Numbered from the stretch's first letter, positions 1 to 7,151 are shown. The stretch is 14,822 nt of DNA from an uncultured Eubacteriales bacterium (GCA_949740695.1 CATJIY010000048.1:1-14822); one strand, 5' to 3'. The notes: generated by a model from the sequence alone, not told the origin. A program made the numbers and translations.

Positions 1-91
1 CACTGGGCAAAAATCTTCCATTGGCGCCATCCATGGCGATAAAAACGAAATCCGCGCCTGCGGGCGCTATCCAAGAAAGGTTGTGGACGAC
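1..91 (+). other. Left-edge stretch upstream of grdC
   Basis: No gene can be assigned here. The grdC reading frame stays open to the left edge with no stop, and its codons look coding-like. A second frame ends with a TGA at 93-95 that overlaps the grdC ATG, as a translationally coupled upstream gene would. Neither short peptide resembles the C-terminus of GrdA, GrdB or GrdE as I remember them. The stretch is probably the end of an upstream gene, but I cannot say which. Confidence 0.3.
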
Positions 92-1633
92 ATGAAAAGT
101 GTAATCAAAGGCACAAGCTACATTCTGGCCCATACGCCGGATATGGTGCTGCACAACGGCACCACTCAGACCACCGAGCGGATTGTCAACCCGGAAAGCG
201 ACTATCTGAAAGAGTTGCCCAGTCATCTGCGCACCTACGATCAAGCCTTGGCCTATTGGCCCAATCAGGTCTATATCGGCAACAAAACCCCCGATGATTT
301 GGCCCAGATTCCCCAGCCCTGGTACGATAAAACCTGTGACAGCAATGGCCGTTACGGCAAGTTTGGTCAGATCATGCCACAGGAGGAATTTTTGCTGTTG
401 ATGCAAGCTTGCGATGTCTTTGATCTGGTAAAACTGGACCAGGACTTTGTGACAACTCACAAGCCTGCCCTGGAGAAAAACGAAATCCTGGACGAATCCA
501 TCCTTTCCCGGATTACCGCCGGGGTAGAAAAGAGCCAAGTGGAGCATTTTGTTCAGGAGGAGCACGCCGAGCCGCTCTATCACAACAATGTACTGGTAGG
601 CTGCGTCAACCGCGCCCACGATATCGACCAGAATCTCTCGGCTCACGTGATGCACGAAAATCTGGTGTCCAAAGCCTCTTCGGTTCTGTCCCTGCTTCAC
701 GCAGTGAAAAACGCCGGTATCCAAAAGAGCGATGTGGAATATGTCATCGACTGCGCTGAAGAGGCCTGCGGCGACATGAACCAGCGGGGCGGCGGCAACT
801 TTGCCAAAGCGGCGGCCGAAATCGCCGGCCTTACTGGAGCTACCGGTTCCGATTCCAGAGGCTTTTGCGCCGGTCCTGCCCACGCCATTGTGGAGGCCGC
901 TTCTCTTGTGGCGGCGGGCGCTTATGAAACCGTTGTAGTCACTGCCGGCGGCTGCACCGCCAAGCTGGGTATGAATGGAAAAGACCATGTGAAAAAAGGC
1001 CTGCCTGCTTTAGAGGATATGATCGGCGGTTTTGCCGTTGTTATTACCCGGGACGACGGCGTCAGCCCGGAATTTAATCTTCAAATCCTTGGCCGGCACA
1101 CCGTGGGCACTGGCTCGGCGCCCCAGGCGGTCATTTCTTCTCTGGTAACTACTCCGCTGGAAAAAGCGGGATTAAAAATTACCGATATTGACAAATATTC
1201 TCCCGAGATGCAGAATCCGGACATTACCAAGCCCGCCGGAGCTGGAGACGTGCCCCTGTCTAATTATAAGATGATTGCCGCTCTGGCTGTTAAGCGGGGA
1301 GAACTGGAAAAAGCCGATCTGGCTACCTTCCCAGTAAAACACGGCCTCACCGGCTGGGCCCCCACCCAGGGGCATATTCCCTCGGGTGTTCCCTATCTGG
1401 GCTTTGCCCGAGAAGATCTGATGGCCGGAAAAGTTCAGCGGGTAATGATTATTGGCAAAGGCTCGCTATTCCTTGGCCGGATGACCAACCTGTTTGACGG
1501 AGTATCCTTTGTGGTTCAGGCCAACTCCGGGCCGGAGCAGTCAGAAACCGGCGTTTCGGAAGAACAGGTCAAGTCCATGATTGCCAAGGCCATGAAGGAG
1601 TTTGCCGCCGCTCTGCTGGCTCAGGCCGAATAA
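92..1633 (+). CDS. grdC: Glycine/sarcosine/betaine reductase component C, beta subunit (GrdC)
   Basis: GrdC is part of protein C of the Stickland-type reductases. Protein C takes the carboxymethyl-selenoether from selenoprotein A and, with GrdD, releases acetyl phosphate for ATP synthesis. The 513-residue product has the family N-terminus, including HTPDMV and NGTTQTTER (about residues 15-30). It has a thiolase/FabH-like C-terminal half with the likely nucleophile Cys259 in the GFCAGPAHA motif, followed by Gly-rich strands (VVVTAGG). I chose ATG 92 because the family begins just before the VIKG segment; AAAGG lies about 11 bases upstream. A GTG at 83 is the alternative, and the frame is open to the window edge. 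grdD follows after a 14-base gap, so the two are co-transcribed. Family assignment is confident; the exact start is not. Confidence 0.93.
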   Translation: MKSVIKGTSYILAHTPDMVLHNGTTQTTERIVNPESDYLKELPSHLRTYDQALAYWPNQVYIGNKTPDDLAQIPQPWYDKTCDSNGRYGKFGQIMPQEEFLLLMQACDVFDLVKLDQDFVTTHKPALEKNEILDESILSRITAGVEKSQVEHFVQEEHAEPLYHNNVLVGCVNRAHDIDQNLSAHVMHENLVSKASSVLSLLHAVKNAGIQKSDVEYVIDCAEEACGDMNQRGGGNFAKAAAEIAGLTGATGSDSRGFCAGPAHAIVEAASLVAAGAYETVVVTAGGCTAKLGMNGKDHVKKGLPALEDMIGGFAVVITRDDGVSPEFNLQILGRHTVGTGSAPQAVISSLVTTPLEKAGLKITDIDKYSPEMQNPDITKPAGAGDVPLSNYKMIAALAVKRGELEKADLATFPVKHGLTGWAPTQGHIPSGVPYLGFAREDLMAGKVQRVMIIGKGSLFLGRMTNLFDGVSFVVQANSGPEQSETGVSEEQVKSMIAKAMKEFAAALLAQAE

Positions 1634-1647
1634 GGCAGGTGACCGGT

Positions 1648-2796
1648 ATGAAGCAGTTGGAACAAACCATTGCCAAAGCGTTTTTACAAATGGCAGAGGG
1701 ACTGGAGACCGGCTCTTTTGGTCCCAAACCTAAAATCGCCCTCACCGGTATGGGCAGCGAACATGGAGAAGAAAACGCCATGCAAGCTGCCAAAATGGCC
1801 GCCGCCCAGGGGGTGAACGTCTATTATATCGGAACTCTGGAGGCGCCAGGAGTCACCACAATTAAGGTGAGCAACGAAGAAGAAGGCCACAAGGTCATGG
1901 AAGCCATGATCAACGCCGGCCAGGTAGACGGCGCGGTGACCATGCATTTCCCCTTCCCCATTGGGGTATCCACCGTAGGCCGGGCAGTTACCCCCGCGAA
2001 AGGCAAGGAAATGTTTATTGCCACTACCACCGGCACCTCCAGCGCCGACCGGATTGAAGGCATGATTCTAAACGCCATTTACGGCATTATCACCGCCAAA
2101 GCCGCTGGCCTTGCTGACCCTTCTATCGGTATCCTGAATGTGGATGGCGCCCGCCAAACCGAAATGGCCCTCAACCAGCTAAAAGCTGGCGGTTACGCTT
2201 TCCGCTGGGCGGAATCCGCCCGGGCGGACGGCGGCGCGGTCCTCCGGGGCAACGATGTGCTGCAAGGCACCCCCGACGTGCTGGTCTGTGACTCGCTCAC
2301 CGGAAACGTGTTGATTAAAATGCTCAGCGCCTATACCACAGGCGGAAGCTTTGAGGCCAACGGCTATGGCTATGGCCCTGGTATCGGCAAGGGCTATCGC
2401 AAGTTGATCCACATCATTTCTCGAGCCAGTGGCGCGCCGCTGATCGCCAATGCGCTTGTCTACGCCGCCCAGATGGTGCGGGGCAAGGTGTTTGATCTGG
2501 CCGAGCGGGAGTTTGCCTCCGCTGAAAAGGCCGGACTAAAAGAGATTCTTGCCCAGCGCAAAGCGGCAGCCAAGCCGGCAGCCGAAGAAGAGATCAAAGC
2601 GCCTCCTGCCGAGCCTTGCACCGCCAGTATTCCAGGCATTGAAGTGATGGATCTGGAGGATGCGGCCAAAGCCCTCTGGAAAGCAGGCATCTATGCCGAG
2701 ACCGGCATGGGCTGTACCGGTCCCCTAGTGATGATGAGCCAGGCCAACTACTCGAAAGCTCTGGAAATTTTACAAAAAGCTGGCTATGTAGGCTGA
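1648..2796 (+). CDS. grdD: Glycine/sarcosine/betaine reductase component C, alpha subunit (GrdD)
   Basis: GrdD is the acetyl-phosphate-forming partner of GrdC and is related to PlsX phosphate acyltransferases. The 382-residue product has the PlsX-like core, with a glycine-rich stretch GYGYGPGIGKGY near residue 240 and TTTGTSSADR near 130. An Ala/Lys/Glu-rich linker (about 300-320) leads to a short C-terminal domain. The Cys in its GMGCTGPL motif is residue 356, or 359 if translation starts at the in-frame GTG at 1639. It corresponds to the active-site thiol (Cys359) described for Eubacterium acidaminophilum GrdD. I chose ATG 1648 because AAGGCAGG at 1632-1639 lies 8 bases upstream. The gene sits directly behind grdC and 14 bases before the next gene. 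No truncation is seen. Confidence 0.93.
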   Translation: MKQLEQTIAKAFLQMAEGLETGSFGPKPKIALTGMGSEHGEENAMQAAKMAAAQGVNVYYIGTLEAPGVTTIKVSNEEEGHKVMEAMINAGQVDGAVTMHFPFPIGVSTVGRAVTPAKGKEMFIATTTGTSSADRIEGMILNAIYGIITAKAAGLADPSIGILNVDGARQTEMALNQLKAGGYAFRWAESARADGGAVLRGNDVLQGTPDVLVCDSLTGNVLIKMLSAYTTGGSFEANGYGYGPGIGKGYRKLIHIISRASGAPLIANALVYAAQMVRGKVFDLAEREFASAEKAGLKEILAQRKAAAKPAAEEEIKAPPAEPCTASIPGIEVMDLEDAAKALWKAGIYAETGMGCTGPLVMMSQANYSKALEILQKAGYVG

Positions 2797-2810
2797 AAGA
2801 GTGGGATTGC

Positions 2811-3101
2811 ATGAAAGTCAACGATATCATTGAAAAGCAGGAAAAAGACCTGACCTATGACCAGTTGGTGGATCTGATGGCCAACCACAACCGGCAGGTA
2901 GACCTGGTGCTTTCTGAAAAAAAGAGCGATGAGGACGGTCACGTTTGGGACGGAGAAAACTGGACCTGTGTGGACGGCAAACGGTTTATTCGCAGCTATT
3001 TTCTCAGCGGCCGGGCTTCCTCCGACTATTCGGGCTATAACAAATATGACATGAAGGGAGCTTTTTTGCCGGAAGAGGCAAAAGAGGTCCGGCTAGGGTA
3101 A
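2811..3101 (+). CDS. Small uncharacterised protein at the end of the grd operon
   Basis: This is a 96-residue acidic, soluble-looking protein that I do not recognise. It has no signal peptide or membrane segment. The N-terminal half is predicted helical and charged (EKQEKDLTYDQLVDLMANHN). The second half has an aromatic/Gly pattern (VWDGENWTCVDGKRF) with one Cys, then YSGYNKYD. It starts 14 bases after the grdD stop, with only a weak ribosome site (GTGGGA). It ends 23 bases before a strong terminator, so it is the last gene of the grd transcript. It does not look like GrdX. Coding is supported by operon position and codon use; a role in the reductase is only inferred from location. Confidence 0.7.
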   Translation: MKVNDIIEKQEKDLTYDQLVDLMANHNRQVDLVLSEKKSDEDGHVWDGENWTCVDGKRFIRSYFLSGRASSDYSGYNKYDMKGAFLPEEAKEVRLG

Positions 3102-3124
3102 AATCTGGCGAAACACCAAAAACC

Positions 3125-3161
3125 ATCCCTCTTTGTGCGGTGCGCAAAGAGGGATATTTTT
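3125..3161 (+). terminator. Rho-independent terminator of the grd operon
   Basis: A perfect 11-bp stem (3125-3135 pairing with 3145-3155) extends inward by three more pairs to a GGT loop and is followed by a T-rich tract. It separates the grd genes from the metal-resistance promoter about 25 bases downstream. Confidence 0.92.
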
Positions 3162-3185
3162 CTGCCTTTAAAATAAAAATTTCTC

Positions 3186-3214
3186 TTGACAAATCCAATT
3201 TTCTTGAATATAAT
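3186..3214 (+). promoter_or_regulatory. Sigma-A promoter of the metal-resistance operon
   Basis: A TTGACA -35 (3186-3191) and a TATAAT -10 (3209-3214) are separated by 17 bases, an exact consensus match. Transcription would start near 3221, inside the operator. A promoter this strong suits a gene set that must be held off by a repressor. Confidence 0.92.
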
Positions 3215-3220
3215 AAACGC

Positions 3221-3236
3221 ATGAGCAAATGTTCAT
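3221..3236 (+). promoter_or_regulatory. ArsR/SmtB-type operator
   Basis: The sequence TGAGCA-AA-TGTTCA (3222-3235) matches the TGAACA-n2-TGTTCA half-site pattern known for SmtB/CzrA/CadC repressors with one mismatch; flanking A and T extend the dyad. It covers the expected transcription start and lies 24 bases before the repressor gene, which implies autoregulation released by metal. Confidence 0.8.
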
Positions 3237-3259
3237 ATATTTGTTGAAAGGAGCGCTCT

Positions 3260-3649
3260 ATGTCTCTATTTTTTGACGCCGCTGGTAATCCGCCGGTCTG
3301 CCAACAAGAACACCAGCATCCAGAACATATTCGCCAAGTGCGGGAAATGATGCCGGATGATGACAGTTTGTATGATCTTTCTGAAGTTTTTCGGGTGTTT
3401 GGCGATTCCACCCGTATCCGCATTTTATACGCTCTGTTTGAAAGCGAGCTGTGCGTTTGCGACCTGGCAAAGCTATTGGGGCTGACCCAATCGGCGGTAA
3501 GCCACCAACTGCGTATTTTAAAGGATGCCAAGCTGGTTCGCTTTCGCCGGGAGGGCAAAAGTATTTTTTACTCCCTGGACGACGAGCATGTCCGTTCCAT
3601 CCTCAGCATGGGCATGGAGCATCTTCATGAAGCCAATCATTCCAACTAA
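3260..3649 (+). CDS. ArsR/SmtB-family metal-sensing repressor
   Basis: This 129-residue winged-helix repressor should bind the operator just upstream and release it on binding Zn(II), Cd(II) or Pb(II). The helix-turn-helix is LGLTQSAVSHQLRIL (about 73-87). Two metal sites are visible. ELCVCDL gives Cys65 and Cys67, as in the CadC alpha-3N site, with Cys14 and nearby His in the N-terminal arm as possible further ligands. Asp108, His110, His121 and Glu124 match the spacing of the full SmtB/CzrA alpha-5 zinc site. ATG 3260 has AAAGGAG 6 bases upstream. The HMA chaperone and efflux ATPase follow in the same operon. The sensor class is secure; which metal it senses in vivo is not. Confidence 0.93.
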   Translation: MSLFFDAAGNPPVCQQEHQHPEHIRQVREMMPDDDSLYDLSEVFRVFGDSTRIRILYALFESELCVCDLAKLLGLTQSAVSHQLRILKDAKLVRFRREGKSIFYSLDDEHVRSILSMGMEHLHEANHSN

Positions 3650-3664
3650 AAAAGGAGAATTTTT

Positions 3665-3883
3665 ATGGAAAAAACCTATCGTATCGAAGTGGACTGCGCG
3701 AATTGCGCCGCTAAAATGGAAACTGCCGCCAAGCAGACCGATGGCGTGGCCGACGCTGCGGTCAGCTTTATGACGCAAAAGATGAAAGTAACGTTTACCG
3801 AAGGCTCCGACCCGACAGAGGTGATGCCCGCTGTTAAAAAAGCCTGCAAAAAGGTGGAGCGGGACTGCGAAATCTTCTTCTGA
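3665..3883 (+). CDS. Free-standing HMA-domain metallochaperone
   Basis: This 72-residue soluble protein is a single heavy-metal-associated (ferredoxin-like) domain. The metal site is D10-C11-A-N-C14. An acidic residue before the CxxC is typical of Zn/Cd/Pb-type domains such as that of ZntA, rather than the MxCxxC of copper chaperones. The gene lies 15 bases after the repressor with AAAGGAG 7 bases before its ATG. It ends 22 bases before a P-type ATPase that lacks an N-terminal HMA domain. It probably supplies in trans the metal-binding domain that related pumps carry fused. It could act as a regulator, cargo chaperone or buffer; the sequence does not tell which. Confidence 0.92.
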   Translation: MEKTYRIEVDCANCAAKMETAAKQTDGVADAAVSFMTQKMKVTFTEGSDPTEVMPAVKKACKKVERDCEIFF

Positions 3884-3905
3884 TTTTTCAAAGGAGGGAT
3901 GAGAT

Positions 3906-5780
3906 ATGTCTGCCAAGCAGAAAATCATGTTGATTCGTATCCTGCTGTCGGCGGCCGCCGCCGGACTGCTGCTGGTTTTTCCCTTGGAGGGCCTTTGGCA
4001 GCTACTATGGTTGATTCCCTATCTAATCGCCGGATATGACGTACTGCTTGGTGCAGTTCATGGCGTAGTCAATCGGGAAGTGTTCGACGAAGAATTTTTA
4101 ATGGCAATCGCCACCATCGGCGCGGTAATCCTGGGCGAATATCAGGAAGGGGTGGCGGTGATGGTGTTTTTCCAGACTGGCGAACTATTTCAGTCCATTG
4201 CCGTTGGAAAAAGCCGTCGAAGCATCGCCGCTTTAATGGATATCCGGCCCGAGGTGGCCCATTTAGAAGATGAAAACGGCCTTTCCGACTGTTCCCCCGA
4301 AGCGGTGGAACCGAACAGTCTCATCTTAATCCGGCCTGGGGAGCGGGTGCCGCTGGACGGAATCGTAGAAGAGGGAACCTCCGCCCTGGATACCGCTTCC
4401 CTCACTGGAGAAAGCCTCCCTCGGGAGATTGCGCCTGGCAGTGAGGTACTTTCCGGCTGTGTCAATCTTACCGGAGTATTGCGGGTGCGCACCACCCGCC
4501 CTTATGGAGAAAGCACAGTAGCCCGCATCTTGGACCTGGTGGAAAACTCCGCCATGAAAAAATCCCGTTCAGAAGCTTTCATCACCCGATTTGCTCGAGT
4601 ATATACCCCTGCCGTTTGTCTTGCCGCAGCTCTTTTGGCAGTGGCTCCGCCTCTGGCTGCTATGGCGGCGGGCCATTCTGCTCAATGGGGCGTATGGATC
4701 TACCGAGCGCTGTCCTTTCTGGTCATCAGTTGCCCCTGCGCACTGGTAATTTCCATTCCTCTCAGCTTTTTTGGGGGAATCGGCGGCGCTTCCGCCAAAG
4801 GAATCTTGATTAAAGGCGGCTCTGATCTGGAAGGTCTGGCAAAAGCCGGAACCGTTGTCTTTGACAAAACGGGAACTTTGACGCAAGGCAAATTTTCTGT
4901 CTCTCAACTGCTGCCCGCAGAAGGGGTGGAACCAAGCCGATTACTAGAACTGGCCGCTTTAGCTGAAACCCATTCTGACCACCCCATCAGCCGCTCCCTG
5001 CGGGAAGCCTGGGGCGGAGACCCCGCCCGGCATACCTTGGAAGAAGTCACAGAAATCGCTGGTCACGGCGTTACCGCTAAGGTGGATGGAACGGCAGTTG
5101 CCGCTGGCAACGCCCGGTTGATCGCACGTCTGGGCTTGTCTCTTCCGGAAGCCCCTTCTAGCGGGACGGTAGTGTACGTGGCGCAGGAGGGGAAATATCT
5201 TGGCGCGGTATGTATTGCCGACCTACCCAAAGATGGCGCGAAAGAAGCGGTAGCCGCCCTTCGAAAACAAGAGGTTTCCCCGGCGGTAATGCTCACCGGA
5301 GACAGTCCCGCCGCTGCCGCGCCGGTTGCCAAAGCCTTAGGATTAGACCGGTTTTATGCCGGGCTGCTGCCTCAGGATAAGGTCAATCAAGTAGAAGCGC
5401 TGTTGGCAGAAAAGCGCCCGGGAAAAACTTTGCTTTTCGTGGGAGACGGCGTCAACGACGCGCCGGTGCTTACCCGGGCAGATGTGGGCGTAGCTATGGG
5501 CGCCATGGGTTCGGACGCCGCCATTGAGTCGGCTGACGTGGTACTGATGGACGACGATCCCCGCAAGCTCAGCCTGGCGATAGCCATTGCTCGAAAGACA
5601 CTGACGATTGTTCAACAGAATATTATTCTGGCCTTAGGGATTAAAGCGCTCTGCCTGGTGTTTACCGCTTTTGGAATCACCAATATGTGGTGGGCCATCT
5701 TTGCCGATGTAGGCGTTATGGTATTAGCTGTGCTTAACGCAGTTCGGGCGCTACGGGCGCCTGTCTCAAAAAATCTATGA
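3906..5780 (+). CDS. cadA: P1B-2 type heavy-metal efflux ATPase (Zn/Cd/Pb), CadA/ZntA-like
   Basis: This is a 624-residue integral membrane pump that exports divalent soft metals using ATP. It has all core P-type motifs: TGES (167-170, dephosphorylation), CPC (276-278) in the transport helix, DKTGTLT with phosphorylated Asp320, the P1B-specific His359-Pro360, and GDGVNDAP (513-520). Lys580 and Asp601 in the last two helices are 21 residues apart, as Lys693 and Asp714 are in E. coli ZntA. This places it in the Zn/Cd/Pb class rather than the copper class. No HMA domain precedes the first helix; the separate upstream gene probably replaces it. AAAGGAGGG lies 7 bases before ATG 3906. Expression should follow the upstream repressor. 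The stop codon lies inside a 13-bp hairpin. Confidence 0.96.
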   Translation: MSAKQKIMLIRILLSAAAAGLLLVFPLEGLWQLLWLIPYLIAGYDVLLGAVHGVVNREVFDEEFLMAIATIGAVILGEYQEGVAVMVFFQTGELFQSIAVGKSRRSIAALMDIRPEVAHLEDENGLSDCSPEAVEPNSLILIRPGERVPLDGIVEEGTSALDTASLTGESLPREIAPGSEVLSGCVNLTGVLRVRTTRPYGESTVARILDLVENSAMKKSRSEAFITRFARVYTPAVCLAAALLAVAPPLAAMAAGHSAQWGVWIYRALSFLVISCPCALVISIPLSFFGGIGGASAKGILIKGGSDLEGLAKAGTVVFDKTGTLTQGKFSVSQLLPAEGVEPSRLLELAALAETHSDHPISRSLREAWGGDPARHTLEEVTEIAGHGVTAKVDGTAVAAGNARLIARLGLSLPEAPSSGTVVYVAQEGKYLGAVCIADLPKDGAKEAVAALRKQEVSPAVMLTGDSPAAAAPVAKALGLDRFYAGLLPQDKVNQVEALLAEKRPGKTLLFVGDGVNDAPVLTRADVGVAMGAMGSDAAIESADVVLMDDDPRKLSLAIAIARKTLTIVQQNIILALGIKALCLVFTAFGITNMWWAIFADVGVMVLAVLNAVRALRAPVSKNL

Positions 5781-5791
5781 TTTTTTGAGAC
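5763..5791 (+). terminator. Hairpin overlapping the cadA stop codon
   Basis: A perfect 13-bp inverted repeat (5763-5775 with 5779-5791) has a 3-base loop TAT. The six-T run lies inside the right arm rather than after the stem. The cadA stop TGA (5778-5780) falls at the loop and start of the right arm. It may terminate the operon or stabilise the 3' end; it is not a textbook terminator. Confidence 0.6.
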
Positions 5792-5908
5792 TCAATATCG
5801 CAATCCTTTTGAAAGTTAAATTTGATCCTTCTCCAGCCATTTACTGTGTCTGCCAGGAGCGTAAAAGAAAAACTTTCCCATCTTAACGGAAAATTGACAA
5901 AGGCTCCC

Positions 5909-5937
5909 TTGCATCCTGATAAAAAATGCGGTATACT
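5909..5937 (+). promoter_or_regulatory. Probable promoter of the small Cys-rich membrane protein
   Basis: A TTGCAT -35 (5909-5914) and a TATACT -10 (5932-5937) are separated by 17 bases. Transcription would begin near 5944, about 70 bases before the start codon at 6014. A consensus-like TTGACA at 5894 has only a poor -10 (TGATAA) at the right distance. Confidence 0.6.
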
Positions 5938-5948
5938 AATTTTAGTAT
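5933..5948 (+). promoter_or_regulatory. Palindrome overlapping the -10 box, possible operator
   Basis: A perfect dyad of ATACTA and TAGTAT with a 4-base centre covers the -10 box and the likely start site. Its position suits a repressor site. No regulator can be named from the sequence. Confidence 0.4.
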
Positions 5949-6013
5949 TTGTTGTCCGACTGACAGCAAGCTGGAAGGTCAAAGGCCACAGGAAGGAAAA
6001 GGAGTGCTGCCCT

Positions 6014-6154
6014 ATGAGAAAATGTCCGGTTCACAACTGTCCCGCCAAGACCGGCAGGAATATCGCGATCATCGTGGGTTCGGTTATGGCGATAGCCGCC
6101 GCTGCCATGGTGGTGCTGCATTTTTTGTGCCGCTGCGGCGAAGAAAAGCAATAA
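6014..6154 (+). CDS. 46-residue single-span membrane protein with flanking cysteine pairs
   Basis: This is a tiny protein that I do not recognise. The N-terminal segment has Cys4 and Cys9 with Pro and His7 (CPVHNCP). A hydrophobic helix follows at about residues 17-38, and then a short tail with Cys39 and Cys41 (CRC) and acidic/Lys residues. The cysteines sit at both membrane faces and could bind metal. AAAAGGAG (5997-6004) lies 9 bases before ATG 6014. A plausible promoter precedes it and a strong terminator follows. The frame is open upstream to 5822, but that part spans the promoter and has no ribosome site, so the short form is preferred. It lies next to the metal efflux operon, which suggests but does not show a metal-related role. 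Confidence 0.7.
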   Translation: MRKCPVHNCPAKTGRNIAIIVGSVMAIAAAAMVVLHFLCRCGEEKQ

Positions 6155-6173
6155 AACGCGCTACACTAAGCTG

Positions 6174-6209
6174 ACAAAGCGCCTGCGGCTTGCAGGCGCT
6201 TTGTTTTTT
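6174..6209 (+). terminator. Rho-independent terminator between the convergent gene blocks
   Basis: A perfect 13-bp GC-rich stem (6174-6186 with 6192-6204), a 5-base loop and a T run (6204-6209) follow the small membrane protein gene. On the minus strand the stem lacks a following T tract, so it mainly serves rightward transcription. Confidence 0.93.
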
Positions 6210-6220
6210 AATTTTTATAT

Positions 6221-6670
6221 TCAACTTCCCAATTTGCGGTTAATCTCTTTTATATGCCGGTGCATCGCCAAAAAAGAACTTCCCCAGATAATGGCGTAAA
6301 TCGCCAAAAAGATCCCCGCGTAAACCGACGCTTCCGCCAAGCTCCGGCCCATCCATCCCAACCCCCAGGCCACTGGAAGGGTTACTATCAGCATAAGGCA
6401 CAGATGGGTTACTGTCTGCCGCAAAAGGCTCCACCGTTCCCGTTTCCAGATTAGAGAAGCCCCGCCCCATACCGCGCCATAAAACGCGGCTGTCACAGTC
6501 TGTACAACCACTGCCCGAAAGGTACTGCCCAAAGTGGCTTCCAGCTGAGGCGATACAGGATAATACCCGCCGTCTCCAATCAAAAAAGATATCACAATGG
6601 ATATGATCACCGTAATAAAGACTCCTGCCAGCGCACCAGTCAGACACAATAATACCAGTTGCTTTTTCAT
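6221..6670 (-). CDS. DUF3021-type four-helix membrane protein
   Basis: This 149-residue membrane protein has four hydrophobic segments (about 6-33, 52-76, 84-103, 112-135) and a basic C-terminal tail (HRHIKEINRKLG). Size, topology and pairing with a LytTR regulator fit the DUF3021 family. The upstream gene is 18 bases away and a GGGAGGGG ribosome site lies 8 bases before the ATG, so the two form one transcript. In streptococcal LytTR regulatory systems the membrane partner inhibits the cognate regulator; the same role is inferred here. No ligand or signal can be read from the sequence. Confidence 0.82.
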   Translation of the reverse strand: MKKQLVLLCLTGALAGVFITVIISIVISFLIGDGGYYPVSPQLEATLGSTFRAVVVQTVTAAFYGAVWGGASLIWKRERWSLLRQTVTHLCLMLIVTLPVAWGLGWMGRSLAEASVYAGIFLAIYAIIWGSSFLAMHRHIKEINRKLGS

Positions 6671-6688
6671 AAAATCTTCCCCTCCCTG

Positions 6689-7129
6689 TTAAAGACCCAG
6701 CGCTCTTTTTATTTTTGCCATATACCGCCGGGATACATAGGATACCGTTCCACAATTCAACATGACCCGAATAGTCCCGGCAAAATTCAGATCAAAATGC
6801 CGCACCTGCTTCAGCTGCACAATTTCTCCGCTGGAAATACGTACAAACTGGCTTGAATCCAACCGCTGCTCCAATTCATACAGCCGCAGCCGAACCAGAT
6901 AATCGCCCTCCCCAGTTTGGGCATAAACCTTCCCGCCCTGCGTGTATAGCCGAAAGATTTCCTCCGGCTCCAGCAACCGCACCAACCCTTCTTGATGTCC
7001 GGTAATCCGAAACAGCTCCCGTTCCTCCAGCCGCTGAACCAGCGCGGTTACCTCGGGTGTCACTTCACTGGTATAAATCACGATTCGTGGCTGACGGCGC
7101 CCAGGTTCCAATTGAATAGATACTTCCAC
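6689..7129 (-). CDS. LytTR-family DNA-binding regulator without a receiver domain
   Basis: This 146-residue transcription factor has an N-terminal region of about 45 residues with no receiver phosphorylation site. The LytTR DNA-binding domain (about 48-144) shows the family landmarks QFVRIS, GEIVQL and the terminal YVSRRYMAKIKRALGL. I chose the GTG at 7129 because GAAAGGAG lies about 8 bases upstream and a -35-like TTGACA sits within the longer open frame, which would reach 7180. It is co-transcribed with the DUF3021 gene and probably forms a regulator/membrane-inhibitor pair. Such pairs usually control a neighbouring ABC transporter or bacteriocin operon; none is beside it here. Confidence 0.88.
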   Translation of the reverse strand: MEVSIQLEPGRRQPRIVIYTSEVTPEVTALVQRLEERELFRITGHQEGLVRLLEPEEIFRLYTQGGKVYAQTGEGDYLVRLRLYELEQRLDSSQFVRISSGEIVQLKQVRHFDLNFAGTIRVMLNCGTVSYVSRRYMAKIKRALGL

Positions 7130-7151
7130 ATCGCTCTCTCCTTTCCCGATC

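Noticed and set aside
3004..3558. A 184-residue minus-strand frame across the metal operon promoter
   Set aside because: It crosses a terminator, promoter and operator and has no protein-like features.
5894..5937. TTGACA at 5894 paired with TATACT at 5932
   Set aside because: The spacing is 32 bases, far too long for one promoter; TTGCAT at 5909 gives 17.
5822..6013. A longer form of the small Cys-rich protein (110 residues)
   Set aside because: The added part crosses the likely promoter, has no ribosome site and reads as random, while ATG 6014 has a good ribosome site.
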